DNA of 64,000 nucleotides from Novosphingobium sp. 18050 (GCF_902706195.1 NZ_CACSJO010000025.1:1-64000), one strand, 5' to 3'; shown: positions 8,241 to 16,188, counted from the stretch's first letter. Made by a program: numbers and translations. The notes: generated by a model not told the origin, from the letters alone.

Positions 8241-9494
8241 ATGCAACGACGTGCCTTAACATATTTGGTCCTGACGGCGGCGCTGGTGGCCGTCCCGGTA
8301 CGTGCGCAACTGGGCGGCGCGATTGATCCTTTGGGCAATGCGGTGGGCAGGGTCGGGGATGCAGTGGGCGGGGCAGTGCGTGATATTACTACCCCCGCGT
8401 TGGAGCCGCTGGGCGAGGCAGTCGGCAGCGTGCGTAAGCTGGCACGCGACAGGGCGCTGCGGCTGGCGCGGCTGGTGTCCGACCATGGCGACCGGGTGGA
8501 ATGGGACGAGCAACGCCAGCCCGCCGTGCGCGGAGAGGCGCTGCTGCTCGATCCTGATCCTGCTTCGCTGGAAGTGGTGCGGGGCCAGGGTTACGCGGTG
8601 ATCGAGCAAGGAACGCTCGACGGGTTGGGCGTGGCCTATGCGCGGCTGGGCGTGCCCCTTGGGATTCCGCTTGGCAAGGCGGTGGAGGCTTTGCGCAAGG
8701 CGCTGCCGGGACGCGAGATTACGGCGGACCAGCTCCATTTTCCCGCTGGCAGGAGCGCCAAGAACGAGGCTGGCGCGGCATCGTCCACGGCGCTGCCGCG
8801 AGGCGGTACGGTGGGGGTGATCGACGGCGGCATTATTGCCTCGGATGCAGGGGCGCGGCGTCTCGTTTCCCGGCATTCCTTTGCATCGGGGACGAAGGCC
8901 AGCGATCATGCCAGCGCCATCGCCTCGCTGCTGACCGGCGCAGGTACGGCGCGGATTTATGGTGCGGATGTCTATGGCAGCGATCCGGCGGGCGGTAATG
9001 CTCTGGCCATCGCCAAGGCGCTGGGCTGGATGCAGGGGCAGGGCGTTCCGGTGGTGTCGATCAGCCTAGTGGGGCCGTCGAATCCGCTGCTGGCGCGGGC
9101 TGTCGCGGCCGCGCTGGGCAAGGGGATGGTGATCGTCGCCGCAGTCGGCAACGACGGCGCGGCCGCGCCGCCAGCCTATCCGGCCTCTTATCCCGGCGTA
9201 GTCGCGGTGACAGGCGTGGATGGAGCAGGCCGCGTACTGATCGAGGCGGGCCGCGCCGCGCACCTCGATTACGCGGCGCCGGGGGCCGACATGTCAGCAC
9301 TCGTGCCGGGCCGGGGCCGGGTGTCCTTGCGCGGGACCTCCTATGCAGCCCCTCTTGCCGCCTCGCGCATTGCTGCCCGGCTGGCGGCGGGTGATGGCGC
9401 GCAGGGGTTCAAATCCGTGGATGCCGAGGCGCTCAAGGGGACGCGGCGCACCGGGCGCGGGGTACTCTGCAATATTTGTCGCTCGGGTCTTTAG
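8241..9494 (+). CDS. Secreted S8 family serine peptidase (subtilase)
   Basis: A 417-residue protein with an N-terminal signal peptide (RRALTYLVLTAALVAVPVRA) and a long propeptide-like region before the peptidase core. The catalytic triad is visible in order: Asp195 (VGVIDGG), His223 (DHASAIASLL), oxyanion Asn304 (AVGNDG) and Ser367 (RGTSYAAPLAA). The His motif reads HAS rather than the usual HGT. ATG 8241 is preferred over GTG 8211 because the latter would lie only a few bases from the predicted transcription start. The gene faces the ECF sigma gene and probably belongs to its regulon. The substrate might be the anti-sigma factor, the Gly/Ser-rich neighbour or external protein; sequence does not say. 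Confidence 0.88.
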   Translation: MQRRALTYLVLTAALVAVPVRAQLGGAIDPLGNAVGRVGDAVGGAVRDITTPALEPLGEAVGSVRKLARDRALRLARLVSDHGDRVEWDEQRQPAVRGEALLLDPDPASLEVVRGQGYAVIEQGTLDGLGVAYARLGVPLGIPLGKAVEALRKALPGREITADQLHFPAGRSAKNEAGAASSTALPRGGTVGVIDGGIIASDAGARRLVSRHSFASGTKASDHASAIASLLTGAGTARIYGADVYGSDPAGGNALAIAKALGWMQGQGVPVVSISLVGPSNPLLARAVAAALGKGMVIVAAVGNDGAAAPPAYPASYPGVVAVTGVDGAGRVLIEAGRAAHLDYAAPGADMSALVPGRGRVSLRGTSYAAPLAASRIAARLAAGDGAQGFKSVDAEALKGTRRTGRGVLCNICRSGL

Positions 9495-9524
9495 GGAAAA
9501 AATCGGAAAAATCGCATCCACCAC

Positions 9525-9550
9525 GGATGAAAGTGAAAGGCTCACCCGTT
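9525..9550 (+). promoter_or_regulatory. ECF promoter-like site before the Gly/Ser-rich gene
   Basis: GGATGAAA at 9525-9532 and CGTT at 9547-9550 give the same spacing (17 bases between GGATG and CGTT) as both halves of the 8174-8207 palindrome. It lies 70 bases before ATG 9620, leaving a leader of about 60 bases. The match in three places near one sigma gene is the evidence; activity is inferred. Confidence 0.65.
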
Positions 9551-9619
9551 CCTTCCTTCAGAGACCCCCGAGGCAGGAGACCTGCTCCGGGATTGAACAA
9601 CAAAGGAAGGAGCATACCC

Positions 9620-10453
9620 ATGAACAAGCTCAACCTCGGGACCGCGATCACCGCTCTTGGTGCAACCCTCGCTATCTTCGCCATGCCAGGCGTGGCCAAA
9701 GCGCAGCTGCTGGGCGGTGGTGGAGTTGGCGGCGGTGGCGGTCTGGGCGGCTCGCTCGGCGGCGGCATTGGCGGTTCGCTGGGAGGCACCATCGGCGGTG
9801 TCGGCAGCTCGATCGATGGAGCCGCCAGCGGTGCCGGTGACATCAGCGCTTCGCGCGCTGGCCGCAGCGTTTCCTCGCGTGCAAATGGCAGCGGCAGGGC
9901 CAGCAAGTCGGTGAAGACCCCGCAGGTGTCCGCCCCTGACACTTCCGCTGCGACTGGCGCGCTCGAAGGCGCCCGCTCGGAGGCTGGCGGTCTTGCCGGG
10001 GCCACGCGTTCGGCCGCAGGCAATGCCGTCGGGGCCCTGAACTCGGTGAGCGGCAGCGCTTCCGGCTCGGGCACTGCGATGGGTTCGCTGACTGGTTCGA
10101 ATGCCAGTGGCTCTGCATCGGGTTCCGGCGGGGGCAGCCTGACGGGCGGTACTCCGACGTCGCCGATCGATGCGGCGGGCACTGCCTCGCAGGTTGCCGG
10201 CACCGCTGCCGGTGCAGCCAGCGCTGCCCGTTCGGTCGGGACCGAAAAGGCGCGGGGCGTCGGCAGCAAGGCACGCGATACGGCAAGCAGCGTGTCGGAC
10301 AGTTCGGCGACCGGTTCAGGTAGTGGCTCGGCTACGGCAAACGCTGGCAAGCACAGCGCCACTGCTACGGGCTCGGGCAGCGGCTCGGCTTCGAAGAGCG
10401 GGGCCAGCGGCTCCGTCAATCTGGGCGTGAGCGGCGGCGGCACCGAGCAGTAA
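9620..10453 (+). CDS. Secreted Gly/Ser/Ala-rich low-complexity protein
   Basis: A 277-residue protein with a clear signal peptide ending VAKA before QLLGG. The mature part starts with a poly-Gly stretch, then Gly/Leu/Ile repeats (GGSLGGGIGGSLGGTIGG) and continues as Ser/Gly/Ala-rich sequence with GSGSGSA-type repeats and a Lys/Arg patch (ASRAGRSVSSRANGSGRASK). No cysteines or known domain are seen, so it looks intrinsically disordered. The start is fixed by GGAAGGAG ahead of ATG 9620. The gene has its own ECF-like promoter and a strong terminator. It may be an extracellular matrix or surface component and a possible substrate of the adjoining subtilase; function unknown. Confidence 0.8.
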   Translation: MNKLNLGTAITALGATLAIFAMPGVAKAQLLGGGGVGGGGGLGGSLGGGIGGSLGGTIGGVGSSIDGAASGAGDISASRAGRSVSSRANGSGRASKSVKTPQVSAPDTSAATGALEGARSEAGGLAGATRSAAGNAVGALNSVSGSASGSGTAMGSLTGSNASGSASGSGGGSLTGGTPTSPIDAAGTASQVAGTAAGAASAARSVGTEKARGVGSKARDTASSVSDSSATGSGSGSATANAGKHSATATGSGSGSASKSGASGSVNLGVSGGGTEQ

Positions 10454-10511
10454 TTATTTCGACCTGATCCGCCGCGTTACCATGCCCCCCACCGACTGCG
10501 CGGCAGGGCAG

Positions 10512-10548
10512 CGCCCCCCGGGAGACCCACTCTCTCCCGGGGGCGTTT
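10512..10548 (+). terminator. Rho-independent terminator after the Gly/Ser-rich gene
   Basis: An 11-bp GC-rich stem (arms 10515-10525 and 10533-10543, loop of 7) followed by CG and TTT. It closes the plus-strand transcript and sits between convergent genes. Confidence 0.75.
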
Positions 10549-10581
10549 CTGCGCGTCCGAAGCCGGTCGATCTTGCTGTTT

Positions 10582-11091
10582 TCAGACCAGATAACGTTCG
10601 ATTTTCCGCCACGCGGCCAGCTTCGCCGCACGCGGCATGCCCGCATATGCGGCGCTGGACGAAGGCAGGTCGATCAAGCTCCAATTGCTGTCGCGCCCGC
10701 CCAACTGGCGCCTGCCCACTTTCGCTGCCGTCCCGCCGTTAAAACCGATGGCGCGCAGCCGCGGCAGCCTTTTTGCGAACTCCTCAAGGTCGCGTAGCGT
10801 GGGGCTGCGTATCGCCGTATCGAGGCTTCCTGCCCGCTGCGCGCTTGCGATCACATCCCAAAGGCCGACGCCGTGCGCCTTGAGTCCTTCCAGTCGCTGG
10901 GCATAGGGCCAGTGGGAGAAGTCCGTTTCGCCAAGCACTTCGCCTATAAGCCACCAGAATGCATTGGTCGGGTGGGCATAATATTCCCCGGCCGCCAACG
11001 AACGCTCGCCGGGTAGACTGCCGAGCAGGAGGACGCGCGTGTCGCCGTCGACGCTGGGCGGAAATGCGGATTTTAAGGTCGCTGCGGTCAT
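10582..11091 (-). CDS. DNA-deoxyinosine glycosylase (uracil-DNA glycosylase superfamily)
   Basis: A 169-residue protein with the hypoxanthine/deoxyinosine glycosylase signature VLLLGSLPGERSLAAGEYYA followed by HPTNAFW, and the C-terminal GFNGGTAAK and LPSSSAAYAG segments in place of the UDG HPSPLS loop. It would excise deaminated adenine (hypoxanthine), and possibly uracil or xanthine, from DNA. ATG 11091 is chosen because it lies just before the conserved fold; upstream frame residues are unconserved-looking. It stands alone, convergent with the Gly/Ser-rich gene. Confidence 0.82.
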   Translation of the reverse strand: MTAATLKSAFPPSVDGDTRVLLLGSLPGERSLAAGEYYAHPTNAFWWLIGEVLGETDFSHWPYAQRLEGLKAHGVGLWDVIASAQRAGSLDTAIRSPTLRDLEEFAKRLPRLRAIGFNGGTAAKVGRRQLGGRDSNWSLIDLPSSSAAYAGMPRAAKLAAWRKIERYLV

Positions 11092-11238
11092 GGCCTTTAG
11101 CGTTGGAGCCAGCGGGCGGTACTTCCCAGTTTTTGGTGGGTCTTCAAGCTGGTCAAGGGCGGTCAGGTTCGATTCTGCGCCCAGGTTCAATCAAGTTCAA
11201 TTCAGCTTGATGGGATTTCCCTGTGTCAGGGAGTTGGA

Positions 11239-11264
11239 GATGTCTCAGGATCACCTGAGACATC
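11239..11264. repeat. Perfect 11-bp hairpin downstream of tRNA-Ser
   Basis: GATGTCTCAGG (11239-11249) and its reverse complement (11254-11264) flank a four-base loop. On the minus strand it lies 16 bases past the tRNA CCA end. There is no T-run behind it, so it could be a processing or decay signal, or a weak terminator. A smaller hairpin, CCCTG-TGT-CAGGG, sits at about 11219-11231. Confidence 0.55.
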
Positions 11265-11279
11265 TTGCACCGGCCAGCA

Positions 11280-11371
11280 TGGCGGAGACGGAGAGATTCG
11301 AACTCTCGGTGCCCCCTTAAGGGCACGACGGTTTAGCAAACCGCTGGTTTCAGCCACTCACCCACGTCTCC
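11280..11371 (-). tRNA. tRNA-Ser (anticodon GCT)
   Basis: Read on the minus strand, acceptor arms GGAGACG and CGTCTCC pair, followed by discriminator G and an encoded CCA. The anticodon loop TTGCTAA sits on the stem CGGTT/AACCG region and gives GCT. A long variable arm (GTGCCC-TTAA-GGGGGCAC) marks a class II tRNA, and the T arm reads GAGAGTTCGAATCTCTC. It reads AGC/AGU serine codons. Confidence 0.97.
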
Positions 11372-11646
11372 GGATGCGGCTCAGGCGGGCCCTATAGCGA
11401 GACGTTTGGAGGGCGGCAAGGGGCGATCAACGAACAAATGTCGATTTCCGAAAAAGCTGCGGAAACCGGCGTTTGCCGATTCGCCCTGTCGCAAAACAGA
11501 CTCGTGTCGTCGCCCGTTCATTGCGAGGTCAGGCGCGGTGGATTCTTGTGGGATGGCACCATTTTGGCCGCGCATGGGGCGCGGGGTGGGGAAGCGCCGG
11601 CGACAGGCCGGCAACGCAGGGCAGTACGCCACGGAAGGGTCATCTC

Positions 11647-12459
11647 ATGACGAACCGCAAGAATATCATCGAAGCGGGCGCAAAGGCGGAACGTCGCCGA
11701 CCGGCCGTGGGTCCGCTTTTTGCCGCAGTTTCGGCGCTGTTGGCTGTGGTCACGCCGTTGGCGCCGGCCATGGCGCAAGTCACGACCGTCGATCCCGATG
11801 CGGCGATCGATGCCGACATCAACCGCGGCACCACCTACTCCGCTGCACCGCAGGCGGCGCCCGGCAATGGCACACCGATCGAGGCGCCTGCGACCGACTG
11901 GAACGGCCAGCCGGTGCCAGCCGCGCCCGTGCCTTCGCCCACGACCCCGCCAGCGGTGGTCGCTGGCGACAGCAGTTCAACCTATCGTGAGGATGACCTG
12001 ATCGGCGCCGCCGAGGGCGTATTCGGCAAGGGCGCCAAGGGTCTTGCCGACGTAATCCGCGACCTGCTGGCGAAGCAGGGCGAACCCAACGCCTATATCG
12101 TCGGGCGCGAGGCCGGCGGCGCCATTGCCGTAGGCCTGCGCTACGGTTCGGGCACGATGCACCATAAGGTCGAGGGTGAGCGCCCCGTCTACTGGACCGG
12201 CCCGTCGATCGGCTTTGATGCCGGCGCCAATGCCGGCAGCGCCTTTGTGCTGGTCTACAATCTTTACGACACGCAGGACCTTTACCACCGCTTCGGCGCG
12301 GGTGAGGGGCAGGCCTATCTGATCGGTGGATTTACCGTCAGCTACCTGCGGCGCGGCAACACCGTGCTGATCCCGGTGCGTGCCGGTGCGGGCCTGCGAC
12401 TGGGCGCGAACATCGGCTATATGAAGTTTTCCGAAAAGCAGCGCTGGCTGCCGTTCTGA
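11647..12459 (+). CDS. eipA: EipA family envelope protein (DUF1134)
   Basis: A 270-residue periplasmic protein. After a hydrophobic signal (about residues 24-42, ending PAMAQ) comes a Pro/Ala-rich linker and a C-terminal DUF1134 domain (about 125-270) with NAYIVGREAGGAIAVGLRYG, SIGFDAGANAGSAFVLVYNL and GGFTVSYLRRGNTVLIPV. Known for the family: a conserved alphaproteobacterial SYLF-like domain needed for envelope integrity in Brucella. ATG 11647 is preceded by GGAAGGG. The adjacent genes do not form an obvious operon with it. Confidence 0.87.
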   Translation: MTNRKNIIEAGAKAERRRPAVGPLFAAVSALLAVVTPLAPAMAQVTTVDPDAAIDADINRGTTYSAAPQAAPGNGTPIEAPATDWNGQPVPAAPVPSPTTPPAVVAGDSSSTYREDDLIGAAEGVFGKGAKGLADVIRDLLAKQGEPNAYIVGREAGGAIAVGLRYGSGTMHHKVEGERPVYWTGPSIGFDAGANAGSAFVLVYNLYDTQDLYHRFGAGEGQAYLIGGFTVSYLRRGNTVLIPVRAGAGLRLGANIGYMKFSEKQRWLPF

Positions 12460-12467
12460 TGAGGTTT

Positions 12468-12494
12468 AACGCCCGGCCAGCCATGGTCGGGCGT
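12468..12494 (+). terminator. Possible terminator after eipA
   Basis: ACGCCCGGCC and GGTCGGGCGT can pair in a 10-bp stem with one G-T pair, followed by AATCTTGTT. The T-run is weak, so termination strength is uncertain. Confidence 0.45.
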
Positions 12495-12572
12495 AATCTT
12501 GTTGCGCCTCCACAAGACTTTGCGCACTCGCCTGTTGCGCTGTCCGGCCAGCGGGGTTAATGGCCGCCCGCC

Positions 12573-13751
12573 ATGCTCAATGACCTCAAGCAACAGCCCG
12601 CCGACGCGCTTCTCGCGCTGATCAAGCTCCACAACTCGGACCCGCGTGCCGACAAGATCGACCTCGGCGTCGGCGTGTACCGCACGGGGCAGGGCGACAC
12701 GCCCGTGTTCGGCGCGATCAAGGCCGCCGAAGCGAAGCTTGTCGCCGAGCAGGACTCCAAGGCCTACCTCGGTCCCGAGGGCGACATGGGCTTTGTTGAG
12801 GCGCTCATGCCCTACATCTTCGGCAAGCAGGACCCCGCAATGGGTGGCCGTATCGAAGGTATGCAGACCCCCGGCGGCACCGGCTCGCTGCGCCTCGCAC
12901 TCGCGATGGTGAAGCGTGCGGGTTACAACCGCGTGATCGTCGGCAAGCCCAGCTGGCCCAACCACAACCAGATCTGCGCCGACCTCGGCCTCGAAGTTTT
13001 CGAATTCAACCACGCCGCCGCTGATGGCTCGACCGATATGGACGCCCTGCGCGGCGCCCTTGGCCACGCGCAGGCCGGCGATGCCATCCTGCTGCACGGC
13101 TGCTGCCACAACCCCACCGGCATCGACTACACCAATGCTGAATGGGACGAGATCGCCGGTCTGATCCTGGACAGCAAGGTGCTGCCGATCCTGGACCTGG
13201 CCTATCAGGGTCTGGGCAAGGGCATGGAGGAGGACGCCTATGGCGTTCGCCGCGTTCTCGCCGCAGTGCCGGAAGCGCTGGTCTGCTATTCGTGCGACAA
13301 GAATTTCGGCCTCTACCGTGACCGTGTCGGCGCGCTCTATGCGATGGTCGTCGATCCGGCGGACTTGACCCGCGTGATGTCGAACGGCCATGCGCTGGCC
13401 CGTGCCAACTGGTCGCAGCCGCCAGATCACGGCGCTGCTGCAGTACGCCTCGTCCTTGCCGACGAAGCCCTGACCGCGCAGTGGCTCGATGAAGTCGCCC
13501 AGATGTGCGAGCGCATGCGCCAGGTCCGCGCGACCCTGGCTGCGGCCGGCAAGACCGGCGGTGTCGACCTGACCCCAATCGGCAGCCAGAACGGCATGTT
13601 CTCGATTATCCCGTTCACGCCCGAGCAGGTTCAGGAAATGCGGTCGAAGCACGGCGTCTATTTCGCTGCTTCGGGCCGCATTGCCGTGGCCGGTCTGACC
13701 GCCGCCAATATCGACAAGTTCATTGCCGCAGTCGCGGACGTGACAGCCTGA
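12573..13751 (+). CDS. Aromatic amino acid / aspartate aminotransferase (class I, TyrB/AspC type)
   Basis: A 392-residue PLP enzyme. DLGVGVYRTGQGDTPVF near the N-terminus, TPGGTGSLR at about 99-107, CCHNPTGID at about 177-185 and SCDKNFGLYRDRVGA with the Schiff-base Lys243 identify the AspC/TyrB subgroup. It exchanges the amino group between aromatic amino acids (or aspartate) and 2-oxoglutarate in the cytoplasm. No good ribosome site is seen before ATG 12573. The GNAT gene starts one base after its stop codon, so the two are likely cotranscribed. Confidence 0.93.
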   Translation: MLNDLKQQPADALLALIKLHNSDPRADKIDLGVGVYRTGQGDTPVFGAIKAAEAKLVAEQDSKAYLGPEGDMGFVEALMPYIFGKQDPAMGGRIEGMQTPGGTGSLRLALAMVKRAGYNRVIVGKPSWPNHNQICADLGLEVFEFNHAAADGSTDMDALRGALGHAQAGDAILLHGCCHNPTGIDYTNAEWDEIAGLILDSKVLPILDLAYQGLGKGMEEDAYGVRRVLAAVPEALVCYSCDKNFGLYRDRVGALYAMVVDPADLTRVMSNGHALARANWSQPPDHGAAAVRLVLADEALTAQWLDEVAQMCERMRQVRATLAAAGKTGGVDLTPIGSQNGMFSIIPFTPEQVQEMRSKHGVYFAASGRIAVAGLTAANIDKFIAAVADVTA

Positions 13752-13752
13752 C

Positions 13753-14298
13753 ATGAACCGTCAGCCGGTTCTCGAAGGGGGCCGGCTGACGCTCCGGCCC
13801 CTCTTCCCGGAGGATTGGGAGGCGCTGTTCGCGCTCGCCTCCGATCCCGCGATCTGGGCTGTGCACCCGGCGCACGACCGCTGGCAGGAGCCGGTGTTCC
13901 GCGCATTCTTCGACGAAGCCATCGCCGCCGGCGGGGCTTTCGCGATCATCGACAAGGCCAGCGGCGAAATCGCCGGATCGACCCGCTACGGCGTGGCCGA
14001 GGCGGAAGCGCCCGGTGAGATCGAGATCGGTTGGTCGTTCCTGGCCCGCAAGTACTGGGGCAGGGGCTTTAACGCCGAATTCAAGCGCCTGATGCTCGCC
14101 CATGCGCTGGAGCATTTCGACCGGGTGACCTTCCAGGTCGGCGCCGATAACGTCGTTTCACGCAGGGCCATGGCGAACATCGGCGGCATTCTGACCGACC
14201 GCACCCGCAGTTACGAACGGGGCGGGGCGATGGTCGAGCACGTGATCTTCGAGATCACCCGCGAGAGTTTCGCGAAGGGCCCGCTGGCTTCATCCTGA
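13753..14298 (+). CDS. GNAT acetyltransferase, RimJ/RimL-like
   Basis: A 181-residue N-acetyltransferase. LEGGRLTLRPLFPEDWEALF is the typical RimJ/RimL opening, EIGWSFLARKYWGRGFNAEFKRLM carries the acetyl-CoA-binding pattern (R-x-W/Y-x-G-x-G equivalent KYWGRGF), and VGADNVVSRRAMANIGG is the motif B/C region. The ATG follows the aminotransferase stop by one base. The acceptor (ribosomal protein N-terminus, amino acid or other amine) is not evident. Confidence 0.85.
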   Translation: MNRQPVLEGGRLTLRPLFPEDWEALFALASDPAIWAVHPAHDRWQEPVFRAFFDEAIAAGGAFAIIDKASGEIAGSTRYGVAEAEAPGEIEIGWSFLARKYWGRGFNAEFKRLMLAHALEHFDRVTFQVGADNVVSRRAMANIGGILTDRTRSYERGGAMVEHVIFEITRESFAKGPLASS

Positions 14299-14309
14299 AC
14301 TGGCCCGGT

Positions 14310-14338
14310 TCCTCCCCGTCGCGGCGCGGCAGGGAGGA
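14310..14338. terminator. Hairpin between convergent genes
   Basis: TCCTCCC (14310-14316) pairs with GGGAGGA (14332-14338). It sits between the ends of the GNAT gene and the minus-strand acyl-CoA dehydrogenase. No long T-run follows in either direction, so it is only a possible bidirectional terminator. Confidence 0.4.
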
Positions 14339-14355
14339 CAGGCCTGTGATTTTCT

Positions 14356-16116
14356 TCAGAATAGTTCCTCGTCCAGCGCCATGACCGGCTCCGGGCCGGC
14401 TGCGATGCGGGCCGCGTGCAGGCCGGCGCGGGGGAGCATATAGGTGGCATAGTAGCGGGCCATCGCTGCGTAGGCCTGCGGCGTACGCGTTGCGCCCAGC
14501 GCCGGCGAGGCGGCCAGAATCCGCACCCACATCCAGCCCAGCGAAACCAGCGCGAAAAGGTGGAGGTACTCGGTCGCCGCCGCGCCCAGTCGGTCGGTGT
14601 CGCCAGCGGCCGCCGCGATGGTCTTGCTTGCGGTTTCGAGCAGGGCCAGCGCCTCGCGCATCTGTGCGACGAGAGGATCGGCGAGTGCCGGGTCTGCCTT
14701 GGCGAGGTCGGCGGCGATCATGTCCAGATAGGCGCGCAAGGGGGCGCCACCCTCCATCGTCACCTTGCGCGAGACGAGGTCCATGGCCTGGACGCCGTTG
14801 GTGCCCTCATAGATCTGGGTGATGCGCGCATCGCGCACGAACTGCTCCATCCCGGCCTCGTGGATGTAGCCATGACCGCCGAAGACCTGCTGGGCCAGCA
14901 CCGTCGTCTCGAAGCCGAAGTCGGTGAAGGCGGCCTTGATTACGGGGGTAAGCAGCGCGACGTCGGCATGGGCGGCGGCGCTGACCTGCGGATCGGGGTG
15001 GCGGTCGGCCACATCCATGCGGATCGCGGTCCAGGCGGCCAGCGCACGGGCGGGTTCGACGAAGGCGCGGCCTGCCAGCAGCATTTTGCGCACGTCGGCA
15101 TGGGCGATGATCGGCACCGGACCGCTTCCGTCAGCGCCGCGTCCCTGCAGGCGCTCGCGGGCATACGTAATAGCGGCCTGGGTCGCCGCGTCGGCAAGGC
15201 CAAGGCCCTGGATGCCGACGAACAGGCGCTCGGCGTTCATCATCGTGAACATCGCATTGAGCCCGCGCCCTGCCTCGCCGACCAGCCAGCCGGTGGCGCC
15301 ATCATAGTTCATGACGCAGGTCGGTTGGGCGTGGATGCCCATCTTGTGCTCCAGCGCCCCCACCGACATCGCATTGCGCGTCGTCCAGTCGCCGGCTTCC
15401 CCCGGTAGGAGCTTGGGGACGAGGAACAGGCTGATGCCCTTCACCCCGGCCGGGGCATCGGGCAGGCGGGCTAGGACGAGGTGGACGACGTTGTTGCCGA
15501 AGTCCTGATCGCCCGAGGAGATGAATATCTTGGTTCCGATGACGGAGTAGCTGCCGTCGTCGCGCGGGTCGGCGCGGGTGCGCAGCAGGCCCAGGTCGGT
15601 GCCTGCCGAAGCCTCGGTCAAAGCCATTGCGCCGCACCATTCGCCGGTGACCAGCTTTTCGAGATAGGTCGCCTTGAGTTCGTCGGAGCCATGTGCGGCC
15701 AGTGCCTCGGCAGCGCCGCGTGTCAGGCCGGGGAACAGTCCGAACGACAGGTTCGCGGCCGAGACCATCTCGTCGAGCATGATCTGAACCGTGCGCGGCA
15801 GGCCCTGACCGCCGAACGCGGGGTCGCCGGCAAGGCCGGACCAACCGGCCGCGACGAATTCTGCGTAAGCCTCCGCGAAACCGGGGGCAGTGATGACCTG
15901 GCCGTCGACCAGCTTCGATCCTGCCGCATCGCCCGGCAGGTTGAGCGGGGCGAGGCGTTCGGCGCACATGCGCCCGGCCACCGTCAGTACTTCCGAGGCG
16001 AGGTCGGCGCTGGCATCCTCGAAGCCGGGAAGCTGCGCCATCTGGGCATCGAAATCGAGGACGTGCTCCAGCAGGAACCGCATCGTCGCGACGGGGGGCT
16101 GGTACGATGCAGGCAT
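14356..16116 (-). CDS. Acyl-CoA dehydrogenase, long form with C-terminal extension domain
   Basis: A 586-residue FAD enzyme for the first step of acyl-CoA beta-oxidation. It has the N-terminal helical domain, CGAMALTEASAGTDLG (about 161-176) for substrate/FAD binding, GTKIFISSGDQDFG, QVFGGHGYIHEAG (about 410-422) and the catalytic Glu437 in IYEGTNG, followed by a C-terminal domain typical of the ~590-residue DmdC-like/FadE subfamily. It is a paralogue of the enzyme at 25417-27207. A TetR gene is divergent from it and a palindrome lies between, pointing to local control. Chain-length preference unknown. Confidence 0.92.
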   Translation of the reverse strand: MPASYQPPVATMRFLLEHVLDFDAQMAQLPGFEDASADLASEVLTVAGRMCAERLAPLNLPGDAAGSKLVDGQVITAPGFAEAYAEFVAAGWSGLAGDPAFGGQGLPRTVQIMLDEMVSAANLSFGLFPGLTRGAAEALAAHGSDELKATYLEKLVTGEWCGAMALTEASAGTDLGLLRTRADPRDDGSYSVIGTKIFISSGDQDFGNNVVHLVLARLPDAPAGVKGISLFLVPKLLPGEAGDWTTRNAMSVGALEHKMGIHAQPTCVMNYDGATGWLVGEAGRGLNAMFTMMNAERLFVGIQGLGLADAATQAAITYARERLQGRGADGSGPVPIIAHADVRKMLLAGRAFVEPARALAAWTAIRMDVADRHPDPQVSAAAHADVALLTPVIKAAFTDFGFETTVLAQQVFGGHGYIHEAGMEQFVRDARITQIYEGTNGVQAMDLVSRKVTMEGGAPLRAYLDMIAADLAKADPALADPLVAQMREALALLETASKTIAAAAGDTDRLGAAATEYLHLFALVSLGWMWVRILAASPALGATRTPQAYAAMARYYATYMLPRAGLHAARIAAGPEPVMALDEELF

Positions 16117-16168
16117 GTTTATCTCCGGTCTTCGACTACTTGCGCTGGATGTCGATTTTAATGTACCA

Positions 16169-16178
16169 AACGATCGTT
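16169..16178. promoter_or_regulatory. Palindromic operator-like site between acyl-CoA dehydrogenase and tetR
   Basis: AACGATCGTT is a perfect 10-bp palindrome within ACCAAACGATCGTTACAAT, 11 bases before the TetR GTG start and 52 bases before the dehydrogenase start. Size and position fit the binding site of the divergent TetR protein controlling both genes; binding is inferred. Confidence 0.55.
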
Positions 16179-16188
16179 ACAATCAAGA

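Noticed and set aside
9433..10443. 336-codon minus-strand Pro/Glu-rich open frame over the Gly/Ser-rich gene
   Set aside because: Complement of Gly/Ser repeats gives Pro/Ala/Glu by necessity; the plus strand has a ribosome site and a signal peptide, the minus strand has neither.
9720..10450. Repeat-rich stretch considered as a CRISPR or tandem DNA repeat
   Set aside because: The repeats are irregular Gly/Ser codons in one reading frame, with no constant unit or spacer length.
12417..13754. 445-codon open frame antisense to the aromatic aminotransferase
   Set aside because: Spans the eipA/aminotransferase boundary and lacks protein-like features.
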